Assembly: GCA_049601915.1 (NCBI GenBank)
Contig: JBMYRB010000003.1
Span: 434,001 to 498,000 of the forward strand
DNA: 64,000 bases
DNA from: UBA8079 sp049601915
GTDB taxonomy: Bacteria; Pseudomonadota; Alphaproteobacteria; UBA6615
Direction of reading: 5' to 3'
In this document: piece after piece, positions 42,832 to 50,775 of the stretch
How the letters are laid out: the number at the start of each line of letters is the position of its first letter
How positions within the stretch are numbered: the stretch's first letter is position 1
Position numbers and translations under genes: made by a program
The notes under the pieces: generated by a model
Seen by the model: the letters and a program-made list of their open reading frames with translations, nothing else
Databases searched by the model: none
Told to the model about the DNA's origin: nothing

Positions 42832-43884
42832 CTATTCCGCTGCAGCGACCACCGGGTCGTTCTTGTCGACAAAGTGCGGCATCACCTCTTCCGCGAACTG
42901 ATGCAGCGCCTCGAAGTTGCCACTCAGATCGTGCAAGAGGATGTTCCGCACGCCGAGATCATATAGCTTCTGCACGCGTTCACACATTTCTTCCGAGTTG
43001 CCAAGCACGGCGCCATTCTCGGAAACCGAATCCGTGCCGGTGCCTTCGGCGTCATTAACATCGACGGGATTGAAGGCCTTTGCCTGGTATTTCTTGTCGG
43101 TCGACAGGACCTGCACCTCGGTAATGAACTTGCCGCGCAGGATATGCGCCTCTTTGCGCTGATTGTCGTTGTTGGCCACCATCAGCCCGCGCGTGACGCC
43201 GATCCTGTAGGGATCGAATTCCCTATCCATTTTCTCCAGTTCGTCGCGATACTGCTGAACCCGATCTCCGATACCCTCGAACGGCGTCATCTGATCGAGC
43301 AAAAGGTTGAACCCATTGCGCGCCGCCGCGCGAATGGATTTTTCGCTGCCCGCCCCGACCCACATGGGCGGATGGGGCTTCTGGACCACCGGCGGCTCGA
43401 CGATGATGTCGTTGAAGGTGTAGCGGTCGGATTTGTAGGACCAGCGCTCGGTTTCGGTAAAAGCGCGCCGCATGAAAGCGATCGATTCCTGAAAGATGTC
43501 CTCGGCGTCAGACATGTCGATCCCGAAACCGTTGAATTCGTTCGCCCGATAACCCCGGCCCACGCCAAAGTCATAGCGCCCCTTCGACAACTGATCGATG
43601 GTCGCGACCTGCTCGGCGAGCAACACCGGATTGTGCCATGGCACCACCACGACCGCGCTGCCAAGTCGTATTTTGGATGTAATACCAGACAGATAGGCGA
43701 TGTAGTTAAGAGTTGCAGAGAGCTGCGAAAAGCCGGTGAAATGATGCTCGACCAGCCATGCGCTGCTGTACCCCAACCGCTCTGCGGCCTGAATATATTC
43801 GCCATATTCGTGATAGCCGAGTGCGGCCTCGGTAATCACTTCACCCGGCACCGCCTGCGCGCCGCCAAACAATCCAAACTTCAT
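42832..43884 (-). CDS. LLM class flavin-dependent monooxygenase, copy B of a tandem pair
   Basis: A 350-residue paralog of copy A with the same landmarks; the first 115 residues differ at one position (LNYIAYLSG for LSYIAYLSG). Differences concentrate after residue 190, e.g. AEGTGTDSVSENGAVLGNSE in place of the ETSEAGAILGNSE region. The start codon at 43884 abuts the N run, and the 56 bases after the gap repeat the gene's own 5' end, so the true upstream sequence is that beyond 43949 (with an AGAGAG ribosome site). If the gap hides a further copy, this could instead be one of three. Confidence 0.88.
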   Translation of the reverse strand: MKFGLFGGAQAVPGEVITEAALGYHEYGEYIQAAERLGYSSAWLVEHHFTGFSQLSATLNYIAYLSGITSKIRLGSAVVVVPWHNPVLLAEQVATIDQLSKGRYDFGVGRGYRANEFNGFGIDMSDAEDIFQESIAFMRRAFTETERWSYKSDRYTFNDIIVEPPVVQKPHPPMWVGAGSEKSIRAAARNGFNLLLDQMTPFEGIGDRVQQYRDELEKMDREFDPYRIGVTRGLMVANNDNQRKEAHILRGKFITEVQVLSTDKKYQAKAFNPVDVNDAEGTGTDSVSENGAVLGNSEEMCERVQKLYDLGVRNILLHDLSGNFEALHQFAEEVMPHFVDKNDPVVAAAE

Positions 43885-43893
43885 NNNNNNNNN
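43885..43893. other. Assembly gap (9 N)
   Basis: Nine N separate two contigs. The bases after the gap, 43894-43949, repeat 43829-43884 exactly as far as can be read, i.e. the first 56 bases of the LLM gene. This is what results when overlapping contig ends are scaffolded without merging, or when a tandem repeat is collapsed. Continuity across this point should not be assumed. Confidence 0.95.
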
Positions 43894-43949
43894 TCGGTAA
43901 TCACTTCACCCGGCACCGCCTGCGCGCCGCCAAACAATCCAAACTTCAT
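43894..43949 (-). repeat. Duplicate of the LLM gene 5' end next to the gap
   Basis: Encodes the first 18 residues of the LLM protein again (MKFGLFGGAQAVPGEVIT). Upstream of it the true leader has AGAGAGATTGCA before the ATG. It is either contig overlap or the 5' end of a third tandem copy, the rest of which is missing in the gap. Confidence 0.85.
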
Positions 43950-44059
43950 TGCAATCTCTCTGGCTCGTTCTTCGGCCGAAACCTATCGCAATAGAACCTC
44001 TACCAGAACCCTTTGAGGCCGTCAGCGATCACTGTTTGAGACAGGAAACGTCATCATCG

Positions 44060-44944
44060 TCAGCGCCACACGAAACCGAAACTCAAGCCACGGACCAGAT
44101 GCTTGCGGATCAGCAAACCGATCACCAGGAGCGGAAGGGTTGCACCCACGGACAACGCCGCCTGAAAGCCGTTCGCACCACCATTCCCCACCCAGCGGTT
44201 GAGGTGCACCGGCAGGGTCGAAACATCGGTCTTGGACAGGATCAGGGCGAAATAATATTCGCTCCAGTTCAGAATAAAGAGGAACAGGAACGTCGCAGCC
44301 AGACCCGGGCGCAACAATGGAAAAACGATCTCCCAGATTATTCGCCAGCGCCCGGCGCCGAGAATCTCTGCAGCCTGTTCGAATTCACGCGGCACCTCGT
44401 CGACAAAGCTCTTCATGACCAGCATGGCGTACGGCACGGTGATCAGCGTGTAGAGCATGATCAGGCCGATGATCGTGTCCTCGATCCCCAACGCCGAGAA
44501 CCACAGAAACACGGGAGCTGCGACGACGAAAGGCGGCACCATGCGCAGCATCAGGAAGTACAGGAGCTGTGAATCGGTCAGGATCCTGAACCGGGACGCG
44601 CCATAAGCGACGACAGCGCCGAACACCGTGGCCACGGTTGAGGAGATCAGCGCGATGGTGAAAGTGTTGATCAGTGCACCCCATGGCCCGATCACTTCTG
44701 TGCCGCCACTGGGGGTCCCTATTCCCGTCGCGAAATCATTCACCCAGACCTGGACATAGTTGAACAAGGTGGGTTCCAAAGGCCACCAGACCGCCGGGCG
44801 TACGTTCCAGTCCTGCGGCGGTTTGAACGAGGTCGCGACAATCCAGAACAGCGGGAACACGACGATGGCCAGCCATGTCAAAAGCAGTCCATGGCGCAGC
44901 ACGGGATGCACCCCGTGTCGTCTCCCTCTCCTAGTGATCGGCAA
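44060..44944 (-). CDS. ABC sugar-type transporter permease (MalG-like), orphan
   Basis: A 294-residue permease with six predicted helices: LLTWLAIVVFPLFWIVATSF first, LINTFTIALISSTVATVFGA, LYFLMLRMVPPFVVAAPVFL, IIGLIMLYTLITVPYAMLVM, then the EAA-type loop EFEQAAEILGAGRWRIIWEI and TLPLLVIGLLIRKHLV at the end. This is the MalG/UgpE class, which normally works with a MalF-type partner, an ATPase and a solute-binding protein. None is in the window; they may be in the sequence lost at the assembly gap upstream or downstream of it. Confidence 0.88.
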   Translation of the reverse strand: MPITRRGRRHGVHPVLRHGLLLTWLAIVVFPLFWIVATSFKPPQDWNVRPAVWWPLEPTLFNYVQVWVNDFATGIGTPSGGTEVIGPWGALINTFTIALISSTVATVFGAVVAYGASRFRILTDSQLLYFLMLRMVPPFVVAAPVFLWFSALGIEDTIIGLIMLYTLITVPYAMLVMKSFVDEVPREFEQAAEILGAGRWRIIWEIVFPLLRPGLAATFLFLFILNWSEYYFALILSKTDVSTLPVHLNRWVGNGGANGFQAALSVGATLPLLVIGLLIRKHLVRGLSFGFVWR

Positions 44945-44956
44945 GGTTCGGCTGAA

Positions 44957-46186
44957 TCAGGGGTTCAGACCGTTGTACCGAACGACATAAATCCCGTGAT
45001 TCTTGTCGGACACGAAGATATTGCCGCGCGCATCGACGATCACATCTTCACTTTGGGCAACGAGCTTCGAGGCCGGCAGCAACCCGCGCCGCTCGAGCGG
45101 GTCGGGCGGCAGAAAATAGCCGACTTCGCGCGGCTGCTCGGCATTAGAGATGTCATAGACCCGCAGACCTGCGTTGAAATAGGTGAGGAAGCAAAGATCC
45201 TCGCCCTGATACAGGATGTCCTGATACTGAGGTTGATGCTGATTGTGCGGCCCGAACCGCCCGCCGCGGGCACAGAAGGTCGGATACGGCGCATCCTCGG
45301 GCGGCACCGGCAACGGGAAGAGCGACATCAAGCGCGGGTTCGCGTTGTTGCTGACATCAACGATGCCCGCATAGCCCAGCGGCTCCTCGCAATTCTCCTT
45401 GATCGCTTCCGAATTGACAATCACCACGTCTCGCCCTTGTAAGGGAACAGCCGTATGTACCGCGATGAAGGTTTGGAACGGCGGTGAGAACGGCAAATCT
45501 CCAACGAGGGTCGGATTGGTCTTGTCGGAAATGTCGAGGACGACGAACCCGCCGGCGCTATAGGGCAGATAGGCCAGATCGCCTTTCACATAGGCGCCGC
45601 CATGAAGCATCGTGCCCGGGGCCGCCCCCGCTTCACCGCCGCCGACGTGCTGGCCTTCCATCCACCAGCGCCCGACTTCAACCGGATTTCGGGGGTCGTC
45701 TATATCCACGATCTGGAGAATATTTCCTTCGTATCCCTCGGGCAGGCCTGTCGCATATACGTATCGACCGCCATCATAGTAATTCCGATGGGTGCCATAG
45801 CCGCCAGTCTTCCAATGGCTCAGCTGCTCGGGATTCTCCGGATTGGTCAAATCCCACAGCAGGAATCCCTCGCCCCAGGGCTGTCCGTCGATATGGCCCC
45901 ATCCGTCCATGATCTTTTCTTGCGACGTGACGAGCATGTTGTCGGCGACCTGGACCTGCAGTGTCCAGGTGTTCGGTGGCCCCTCAATGTAACGCACGAA
46001 ACGCGGATTGGCAGGGTCGGTGACCTCGATGATCGAAAAACCGGAGCACCAAAACTGGCCCGTGTACAAGAACCAACGGTCGCCGGACTTGTGCAATGCC
46101 AACTTGAATGCCGGGCGCCCGCCGACATCGTCATATCCGATGACATCGATGTTCGATGTGTATGTATCACCTGGTGGAAAACTCAT
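44957..46186 (-). CDS. LVIVD-repeat beta-propeller protein
   Basis: A 409-residue protein of repeated beta blades with LVIVD-type strands: FSIIEVTDPANPRFV, LLWDLTNPENPEQLSHW, LQIVDIDDPRNPVEVGRWW, FVVLDISDKTNPTLVGDLP, AGIVDVSNNANPRLMSLFP and LRVYDISNAEQPREVGYFL, about one per 55 residues, closing a propeller. There is no clear signal peptide at this start. Such proteins bind ligands or partners, often at the cell surface; function is unknown. It ends twelve bases before the permease start. A conserved GTHRNYYDGGRYVY segment carries His and Asp residues. Confidence 0.85.
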   Translation of the reverse strand: MSFPPGDTYTSNIDVIGYDDVGGRPAFKLALHKSGDRWFLYTGQFWCSGFSIIEVTDPANPRFVRYIEGPPNTWTLQVQVADNMLVTSQEKIMDGWGHIDGQPWGEGFLLWDLTNPENPEQLSHWKTGGYGTHRNYYDGGRYVYATGLPEGYEGNILQIVDIDDPRNPVEVGRWWMEGQHVGGGEAGAAPGTMLHGGAYVKGDLAYLPYSAGGFVVLDISDKTNPTLVGDLPFSPPFQTFIAVHTAVPLQGRDVVIVNSEAIKENCEEPLGYAGIVDVSNNANPRLMSLFPLPVPPEDAPYPTFCARGGRFGPHNQHQPQYQDILYQGEDLCFLTYFNAGLRVYDISNAEQPREVGYFLPPDPLERRGLLPASKLVAQSEDVIVDARGNIFVSDKNHGIYVVRYNGLNP

Positions 46187-46867
46187 CCCGCTCCCCTCGC
46201 CACGCCGGTTCTGGCGTTGTCATTGTTTAATCATTTGTTGGTCACGAAGCTTAGGGACTTTGGCAATTCGCTGTAAAGCGATGCGATCAACCTAACGAGA
46301 TGGTCGGTTCGCCATTCAGACCGGCGATGGCGCATAGCAGAGCGAGTTGCAGATCACGCAGCCTTCCTCCCAGTTGCACGCTGCCGCGCACATCGAGGCC
46401 AAGAGACTTCACCTTCGCTCTCAGCACCCGGTCCAAGCCGATATACACATCGCCGGCGACAAGAACAGGTATTCGTGGCCCGGCAACGGATATGACCGCG
46501 AAGACACGGAGCGCCTGCAGATCGCCAAGGCGCAACAACACCAGGACAGCTGGGGCCTGAACATACGGCATAGGTCATGCAAGGCTTTGGGATGGGACGC
46601 GGCCTGGATCTAAAGCCGCAAGTCCTCGGCCGCATCGATCGCACGCATACATGAGACCGGCTCCTCGTCAAAGTAGAGCGGTCGTGCGTCAGGTTGCCCG
46701 AAATTTCTATCTGACATTCAAGGGCTCGCGACATCAGAACAGCTATCTTAACAAGAAAATGAGTATAATACTTACTATTTTAACGAGTATATTGAAATGC
46801 CTGACGTTTCTCCGGCTCGCACGGATTGGTGTGCCATGCGGTCAGAACGTCTATAATTTTACCAAGC
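46187..46867. other. 681-base region without a supported gene
   Basis: Open frames on both strands between 46287 and 46612 look protein-like in places (for example DKNRYSWPGNGYDREDTERL on the plus strand) but match no family I know and have no good start sites; a gene remnant is possible. From about 46730 the sequence becomes markedly AT-rich. That part probably holds the promoter of the GntR gene and includes the palindrome at 46762. Confidence 0.5.
46762..46772. promoter_or_regulatory. Palindrome AGTATAATACT, candidate GntR/HutC operator
   Basis: A perfect 11-base dyad (AGTAT, A, ATACT) about 95 bases upstream of the GntR-family gene, in an AT-rich leader. HutC-subfamily regulators often bind sites of the GT-A-T-A-x-T-A-C kind and repress their own promoters. 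It also contains TATAAT, a possible -10 hexamer, so binding would block transcription. No second copy was seen next to the enolase-family gene. Confidence 0.4.
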
Positions 46868-47617
46868 ATGACGGATCTCAAACCCATCGACACGCGGCCG
46901 CTTTACCAGGTCATCGCCGACGAGCTGCGTTCGCAGATCGTACGCGGCGAATATCCGCTCGGGACAATGTTACCCACGGAGAAAGAACTGCTCACCTTGC
47001 ATAGTGTCAGCCGGCACACCGTGCGAGCCGCGTTGCAGCAGCTGCGCGAGCAGGGGTTCGTGACGATGCGGCGTGGATCGGGGACACGCGTCGTGTCGGC
47101 GTCACCCGGCTCGACCTATGTACAATCCATCACGGCACTGTCCGAATTGATGCAATATCCGGAAACAAGCTTTGAGCTTGTCGAAACGGGCAAGGTGACA
47201 CTTGCCCATGCGCAGGCCACCCGGCTTTCGCTGGCTGCCGGGAGCACCTGGTTTCGCATCGCCGGTCTTCGCCGCTCGGTATCCGACGACGGACCGATCT
47301 GCTGGCAGGAAATTTACGTTTTACCCGAGTTCGAACATACCGCACGGCGCGTGCTCACCGAGCATGGTCCCGTACACAAAATCATCGAAAGCGCCCACAG
47401 CCAAGTCATCGCGAACGCCCATGTCGAAATGTTCGCCAGCCGCATCGACCCGCGCCTTGCCGAATGCCTGGAAGTGAGACCCGACACAGCCGCCATGACG
47501 ATCAACCGCCGGTACAAGAGCCAGGACGGGCGCGTGTTCGAGATGACCGTGAGCGTTCACCCCGAAGACAGGTTCGTGTATTCGCTTGAACTTTCGCGGG
47601 ACTGGAATGCCCAGTAA
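46868..47617 (+). CDS. GntR family transcriptional regulator, HutC/UTRA type
   Basis: About 249 residues. The winged helix-turn-helix occupies residues 10-75 (PLYQVIADELRSQIVRGEYP, LPTEKELLTLHSVSRHTVRA with the recognition helix, then MRRGSGTRVV in the wing), and a UTRA effector domain fills 90-245 (FRIAGLRRSVSDDGPICWQE, then MTINRRYKSQDGRVFEMTVS). UTRA domains bind small acids, sugars or amino acids. It sits tail to tail, nine bases apart, with the enolase-superfamily gene. That gene, or the AT-rich upstream region, may be the target. Confidence 0.9.
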   Translation: MTDLKPIDTRPLYQVIADELRSQIVRGEYPLGTMLPTEKELLTLHSVSRHTVRAALQQLREQGFVTMRRGSGTRVVSASPGSTYVQSITALSELMQYPETSFELVETGKVTLAHAQATRLSLAAGSTWFRIAGLRRSVSDDGPICWQEIYVLPEFEHTARRVLTEHGPVHKIIESAHSQVIANAHVEMFASRIDPRLAECLEVRPDTAAMTINRRYKSQDGRVFEMTVSVHPEDRFVYSLELSRDWNAQ

Positions 47618-47626
47618 GGCGCAGAC

Positions 47627-48721
47627 CTAGCGGGCAAACTCGGACAAAGCGTCCTCATCAACATCGATGCCGAGGCCGGCCCCGGTGGGCACGCGCGCGG
47701 TCCCGTCAATAACCTGCACGGGGTTACGTGCGATATCGGCTTTTAGGAACTGGCAGGTGCAGCTGGTGCCCCACTCGATTGACGGAGCCGCGGCTCCAAG
47801 ATGAAGCACCGCTGCACTTGAGACACTGGTTTCGGCGATCTTTCCGGCCAGATTGACGTGCATGCCCAATTCATCAAACAGTTTCGTCGCCTCATGGGCA
47901 CGTGTTACGCCGCCCAGCTTGATCATCTTGATGCTGCCACCCTGTGCGGCACCCATTTCGTTGTGTTTGCGGACATCATCAAAGCTGTGAAGACCTTCAT
48001 CGGCGCCGATCGGGCACGCCGATGCAGCGGCTATCGCCGCCATGCTTTCGACGTCATGCCCCATGACCGGCTGCTCTAGGAAATCGAGCGCCTCGCTCGC
48101 CCCGGCGGCAAATTCGAGGGCCTCTGCGCGGGTCCAGCCCTGATTACAATCTGCCGAAAGCTGAACCCCGCCGTTCACGGCCTTGCGGATGGCCAGGGTG
48201 CGTTCGATATCCTCTTCGACCGGTTTGCCGCCGACCTTGATCTTCATGTGGCTGACACCCGCGGCTGCACGCTCGCCGGCCTCGGTCACGTCCACTTCGA
48301 TATTGCCCGTCGCCAGCATGGACAAAACCGGTACTTCGGTGCGCCGAACGCCTCCCAGAAGTTCCGCGACGGTTTTCTGCTGCGCCTTGCCGGCCAGATC
48401 GTAACAGGCCATTTCGATCACGGTCTTGGCGCTGGCATTGCCATACATCCGCCAGTCCATTTCCGCGAGATTCTCGGCAAATGCGGAGGGGTCGCGTCCT
48501 TCGATAAACGGGGCCAGAAAATTAACTGCCGCCACCATGCTCTCGACGGTCTCGCCCGTCATCGAGGGAGAGGATGATGCCTCTCCCCAACCGACCAGCC
48601 CATCATCGGTCTCGATGCGGGCAAATACGTTCTCCGAAACAGAAATTTCGACACCCGACATCTTGAATGGGCGGACAAGCGGCAGATCCGCAGCGATGGC
48701 TTCGATTTTGGTGATCTTCAT
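47627..48721 (-). CDS. Mandelate racemase/muconate lactonizing enzyme family (enolase superfamily)
   Basis: A 364-residue enolase-superfamily enzyme, started at the ATG at 48721 (CGGAG eight bases upstream) rather than the TTG six bases before. The barrel shows the MLE-subgroup catalytic set in order: GVSHMKIKVGG near residue 162 (K-x-K), LSADCNQGWTRAEALEFA near 192 (Asp), ALDFLEQPV near 218 (Glu), PIGADEGLHS near 242 (Asp), and SIKMIKLGGVTRAHEATKLF near 265 (Lys). The capping domain has GWGEASSSPSMTGET. Such enzymes isomerise, dehydrate or epimerise carboxylate substrates. The substrate is unknown. Confidence 0.9.
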   Translation of the reverse strand: MKITKIEAIAADLPLVRPFKMSGVEISVSENVFARIETDDGLVGWGEASSSPSMTGETVESMVAAVNFLAPFIEGRDPSAFAENLAEMDWRMYGNASAKTVIEMACYDLAGKAQQKTVAELLGGVRRTEVPVLSMLATGNIEVDVTEAGERAAAGVSHMKIKVGGKPVEEDIERTLAIRKAVNGGVQLSADCNQGWTRAEALEFAAGASEALDFLEQPVMGHDVESMAAIAAASACPIGADEGLHSFDDVRKHNEMGAAQGGSIKMIKLGGVTRAHEATKLFDELGMHVNLAGKIAETSVSSAAVLHLGAAAPSIEWGTSCTCQFLKADIARNPVQVIDGTARVPTGAGLGIDVDEDALSEFAR

Positions 48722-48762
48722 CTTCAATCTCCGTTCCGTTCTTTGACCGGTCCCGATCGAGC

Positions 48763-49692
48763 CTAGCGCCCGCGTTTGAGCTCGCGCGCCTTCGGCTTCG
48801 TGCCCGGTGCGTATTCCGAGACTTCATCATCAAGGAATGTCGAGAGTTTACGCAAGCGTTCTGATGATTGCTTGCGAACGAGATCAACGTCACAGCCGTC
48901 CCAATCATAGAACCCCTTGCCGGCCGATAGGCCCACTTCACCGCGCGCGACCATGTCCTGAATCAGCGGGTTGGGTGTATCCACCGGGTGCAGTTTCGGC
49001 ACGATTGAGCTTTGCGCCAGCGCATGAATCTCGAGGCCTGAAGTATCTTTCTGTTCAATCAAGCCGTTCAGGCACATCCGCGGGGCCAGCATCTTGCGGG
49101 CCGCCATATCGATGTCCGCCGGGGTCGCTACCCCTTCCTCGACGAGATAGTAAGCCTCGTGAAGAATGATGTGCTGTAGCCGGTTGATCAGGAAACCGAC
49201 AATCGGCTTGTAGAGGGTCACGATCTCCTTGCCCGTGCGGCGCACGGCGTCGGCGACAGCATCCACGACCTGCTCGCGCGCACCCGGTCCGGCCATCACC
49301 TCGGCAACGGCCGTGGTATCCGCCGGCATAAAATAGTGAATGCCCGTGAAGAGTTCCGGTTTCGCAAGCGTTTCAGCCAGCGTTTCCAGGGACATACCCG
49401 ACGTGCCGGTCGCGATGATGACATCATCGTTCGGCCAGGCCGCCTCGATCCCGGCGAAGACCTGTTGCTTGATCGCTACATCCTCGGGCACGAACTCGAT
49501 CACCAGATCCGGCGCGTCGGCCGGGAAATCGACACTCGCCGTCACGCCCGGCGGCAGATCGCCGAGTTCCGCGGCGCGGCTGCTCTTGATGATGGTATCG
49601 AAACCCGCGGCTGCAAAGGTCGCCGAAACTCCTTTACCCATCACGCCATAGCCGACGATCAATACCGTTTGAATAGGTGCCTTGTCGCTCAT
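48763..49692 (-). CDS. 3-hydroxyacyl-CoA dehydrogenase family protein
   Basis: About 309 residues. The N-terminal Rossmann domain has TVLIVGYGVMGKGVSATFAA; the middle has VIATGTSGMSLETLAETLAK and the active-site His in ELFTGIHYFMPADTTAVAEV near residue 120; the helical C-terminal domain has KPIVGFLINRLQHIILHEAY near 165 and GEVGLSAGKGFYDWDGCD near 255. This is the FadB-type single-domain dehydrogenase for 3-hydroxyacyl-CoAs or hydroxyacids such as L-gulonate. Start at 49692 with ACGGAA upstream; the frame runs 35 codons further up without similarity. Divergent from the hydratase gene at 49892. Confidence 0.88.
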   Translation of the reverse strand: MSDKAPIQTVLIVGYGVMGKGVSATFAAAGFDTIIKSSRAAELGDLPPGVTASVDFPADAPDLVIEFVPEDVAIKQQVFAGIEAAWPNDDVIIATGTSGMSLETLAETLAKPELFTGIHYFMPADTTAVAEVMAGPGAREQVVDAVADAVRRTGKEIVTLYKPIVGFLINRLQHIILHEAYYLVEEGVATPADIDMAARKMLAPRMCLNGLIEQKDTSGLEIHALAQSSIVPKLHPVDTPNPLIQDMVARGEVGLSAGKGFYDWDGCDVDLVRKQSSERLRKLSTFLDDEVSEYAPGTKPKARELKRGR

Positions 49693-49783
49693 AATGTTCC
49701 GTTTCGCAGTGCCGTTTTCGTTCGACAAATCAATCTGTTCGCAGAGACGACTGTTGTGTTTGTCGATATTAGCGCGACTGTAT

Positions 49784-49799
49784 ATATGTCCGGACAAAT
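49784..49799. promoter_or_regulatory. 16-base dyad between divergent genes, candidate operator
   Basis: ATATGTCCGGACAAAT at 49784-49799 is a near-perfect palindrome (one mismatch) centred on TCCGGA, between the divergent 3-hydroxyacyl-CoA dehydrogenase (start 49692) and hydratase (start 49892) genes. Dyads of the type TTGTC-x-GACAA are favoured by FadR-subfamily GntR regulators. A direct GACAAATC repeat also occurs at about 49724, within the dehydrogenase leader. Confidence 0.4.
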
Positions 49800-49891
49800 C
49801 GGCCAGTGCTGCATCTGTGGACGCTTCGTTCGTTGCGTGCTTGGTTCAGACCGATTAGGTAAACAAGAACCGATATAGAGAGGATCCAACC

Positions 49892-50767
49892 ATGTCCAAT
49901 ATGCCCACATCGGATGACTTCGAAGACATCCTCTTCGAAGTCAAAGACAACGTCGCCTGGGTCACGATCAACCGTCCCAATTCACGCAACGCCTTTCGCG
50001 AGCAGACGCTGGATGAACTGATCTATGCCTTCAAGTCGACCCGCAACGACGCTTCGATCGCGTGCGCGGTCGTCACGGGCGCGGGCGATAAGTCATTCTC
50101 TGCCGGCGGCGATTTCGGCGCGATGATGAAACTGAACTTCACCAACGCCTATCACTGGAACGACCGGATGCTCGGCACAGCAATGACCATCCGCGGCCTA
50201 CCCATCCCCGTCATCGCTATGGTCAACGGCTGGTGCATGGGCGGTGGACATGAACTGGCCTTGTGGTGCGACCTGGTGATCGCGTCGGATCGCGCCCACT
50301 TCGGACAGTCCGGCGCCAAGGTTGCCGCCTGCCCGACCGTCGGCGCGACCCAGTACATACCCCGCATCATCGGCGAACGGCTGGCTCGTGAGATGATCTT
50401 CCTGGCCCGCACCTTCACAGCCGATGAAGCCGTCAATATCGGCCTGATCAACAAGGTGGTCCCCCATGACCACCTTCTTGAGGAAACGATCAAGTGGTGC
50501 GAGACGATCAAGGGCCATAGCGGCCAGACGATCCGCATGACCAAGAAGTCGCTGAACCACGAGTCCGATCAGCTCTACGCGTCATGGCAGCACGGCATGG
50601 AGCTGCTTGCACATGTGTGGGGCAGCGAGGAATCGCTCGAGGGCATGCAGGCCTTCCTCGACAAGCGCAAACCGGACTTCATGCAGTTCCGCATGCGCAA
50701 CAAGGAAATCGTCGATCAGTATCTCGACGACCTGAACAACGATCGCAACCAGCTCAAGAAGGGCTGA
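49892..50767 (+). CDS. Enoyl-CoA hydratase family protein, MenB/BadI-like
   Basis: A 291-residue crotonase. FSAGGDFGAMMKLNFTNAYH near residue 73 is the CoA loop, VNGWCMGGGHELALWCDLVI near 110 the oxyanion region, and FGQSGAKVAACPTVGATQYI near 140 resembles dihydroxynaphthoyl-CoA synthase and 2-ketocyclohexanecarboxyl-CoA hydrolase, as does REMIFLARTFTADEAVNIGL. That subgroup catalyses ring-forming or ring-opening Claisen/Dieckmann reactions. The C-terminus is longer than in simple hydratases. It is followed eight bases later by the CoA-transferase gene. Confidence 0.88.
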   Translation: MSNMPTSDDFEDILFEVKDNVAWVTINRPNSRNAFREQTLDELIYAFKSTRNDASIACAVVTGAGDKSFSAGGDFGAMMKLNFTNAYHWNDRMLGTAMTIRGLPIPVIAMVNGWCMGGGHELALWCDLVIASDRAHFGQSGAKVAACPTVGATQYIPRIIGERLAREMIFLARTFTADEAVNIGLINKVVPHDHLLEETIKWCETIKGHSGQTIRMTKKSLNHESDQLYASWQHGMELLAHVWGSEESLEGMQAFLDKRKPDFMQFRMRNKEIVDQYLDDLNNDRNQLKKG

Positions 50768-50775
50768 GCTGCAAC

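Noticed and set aside
46287..46612. Protein-like open frames on both strands upstream of the GntR gene
   Set aside because: No family match, no ribosome site; best left as unsupported until a database search.
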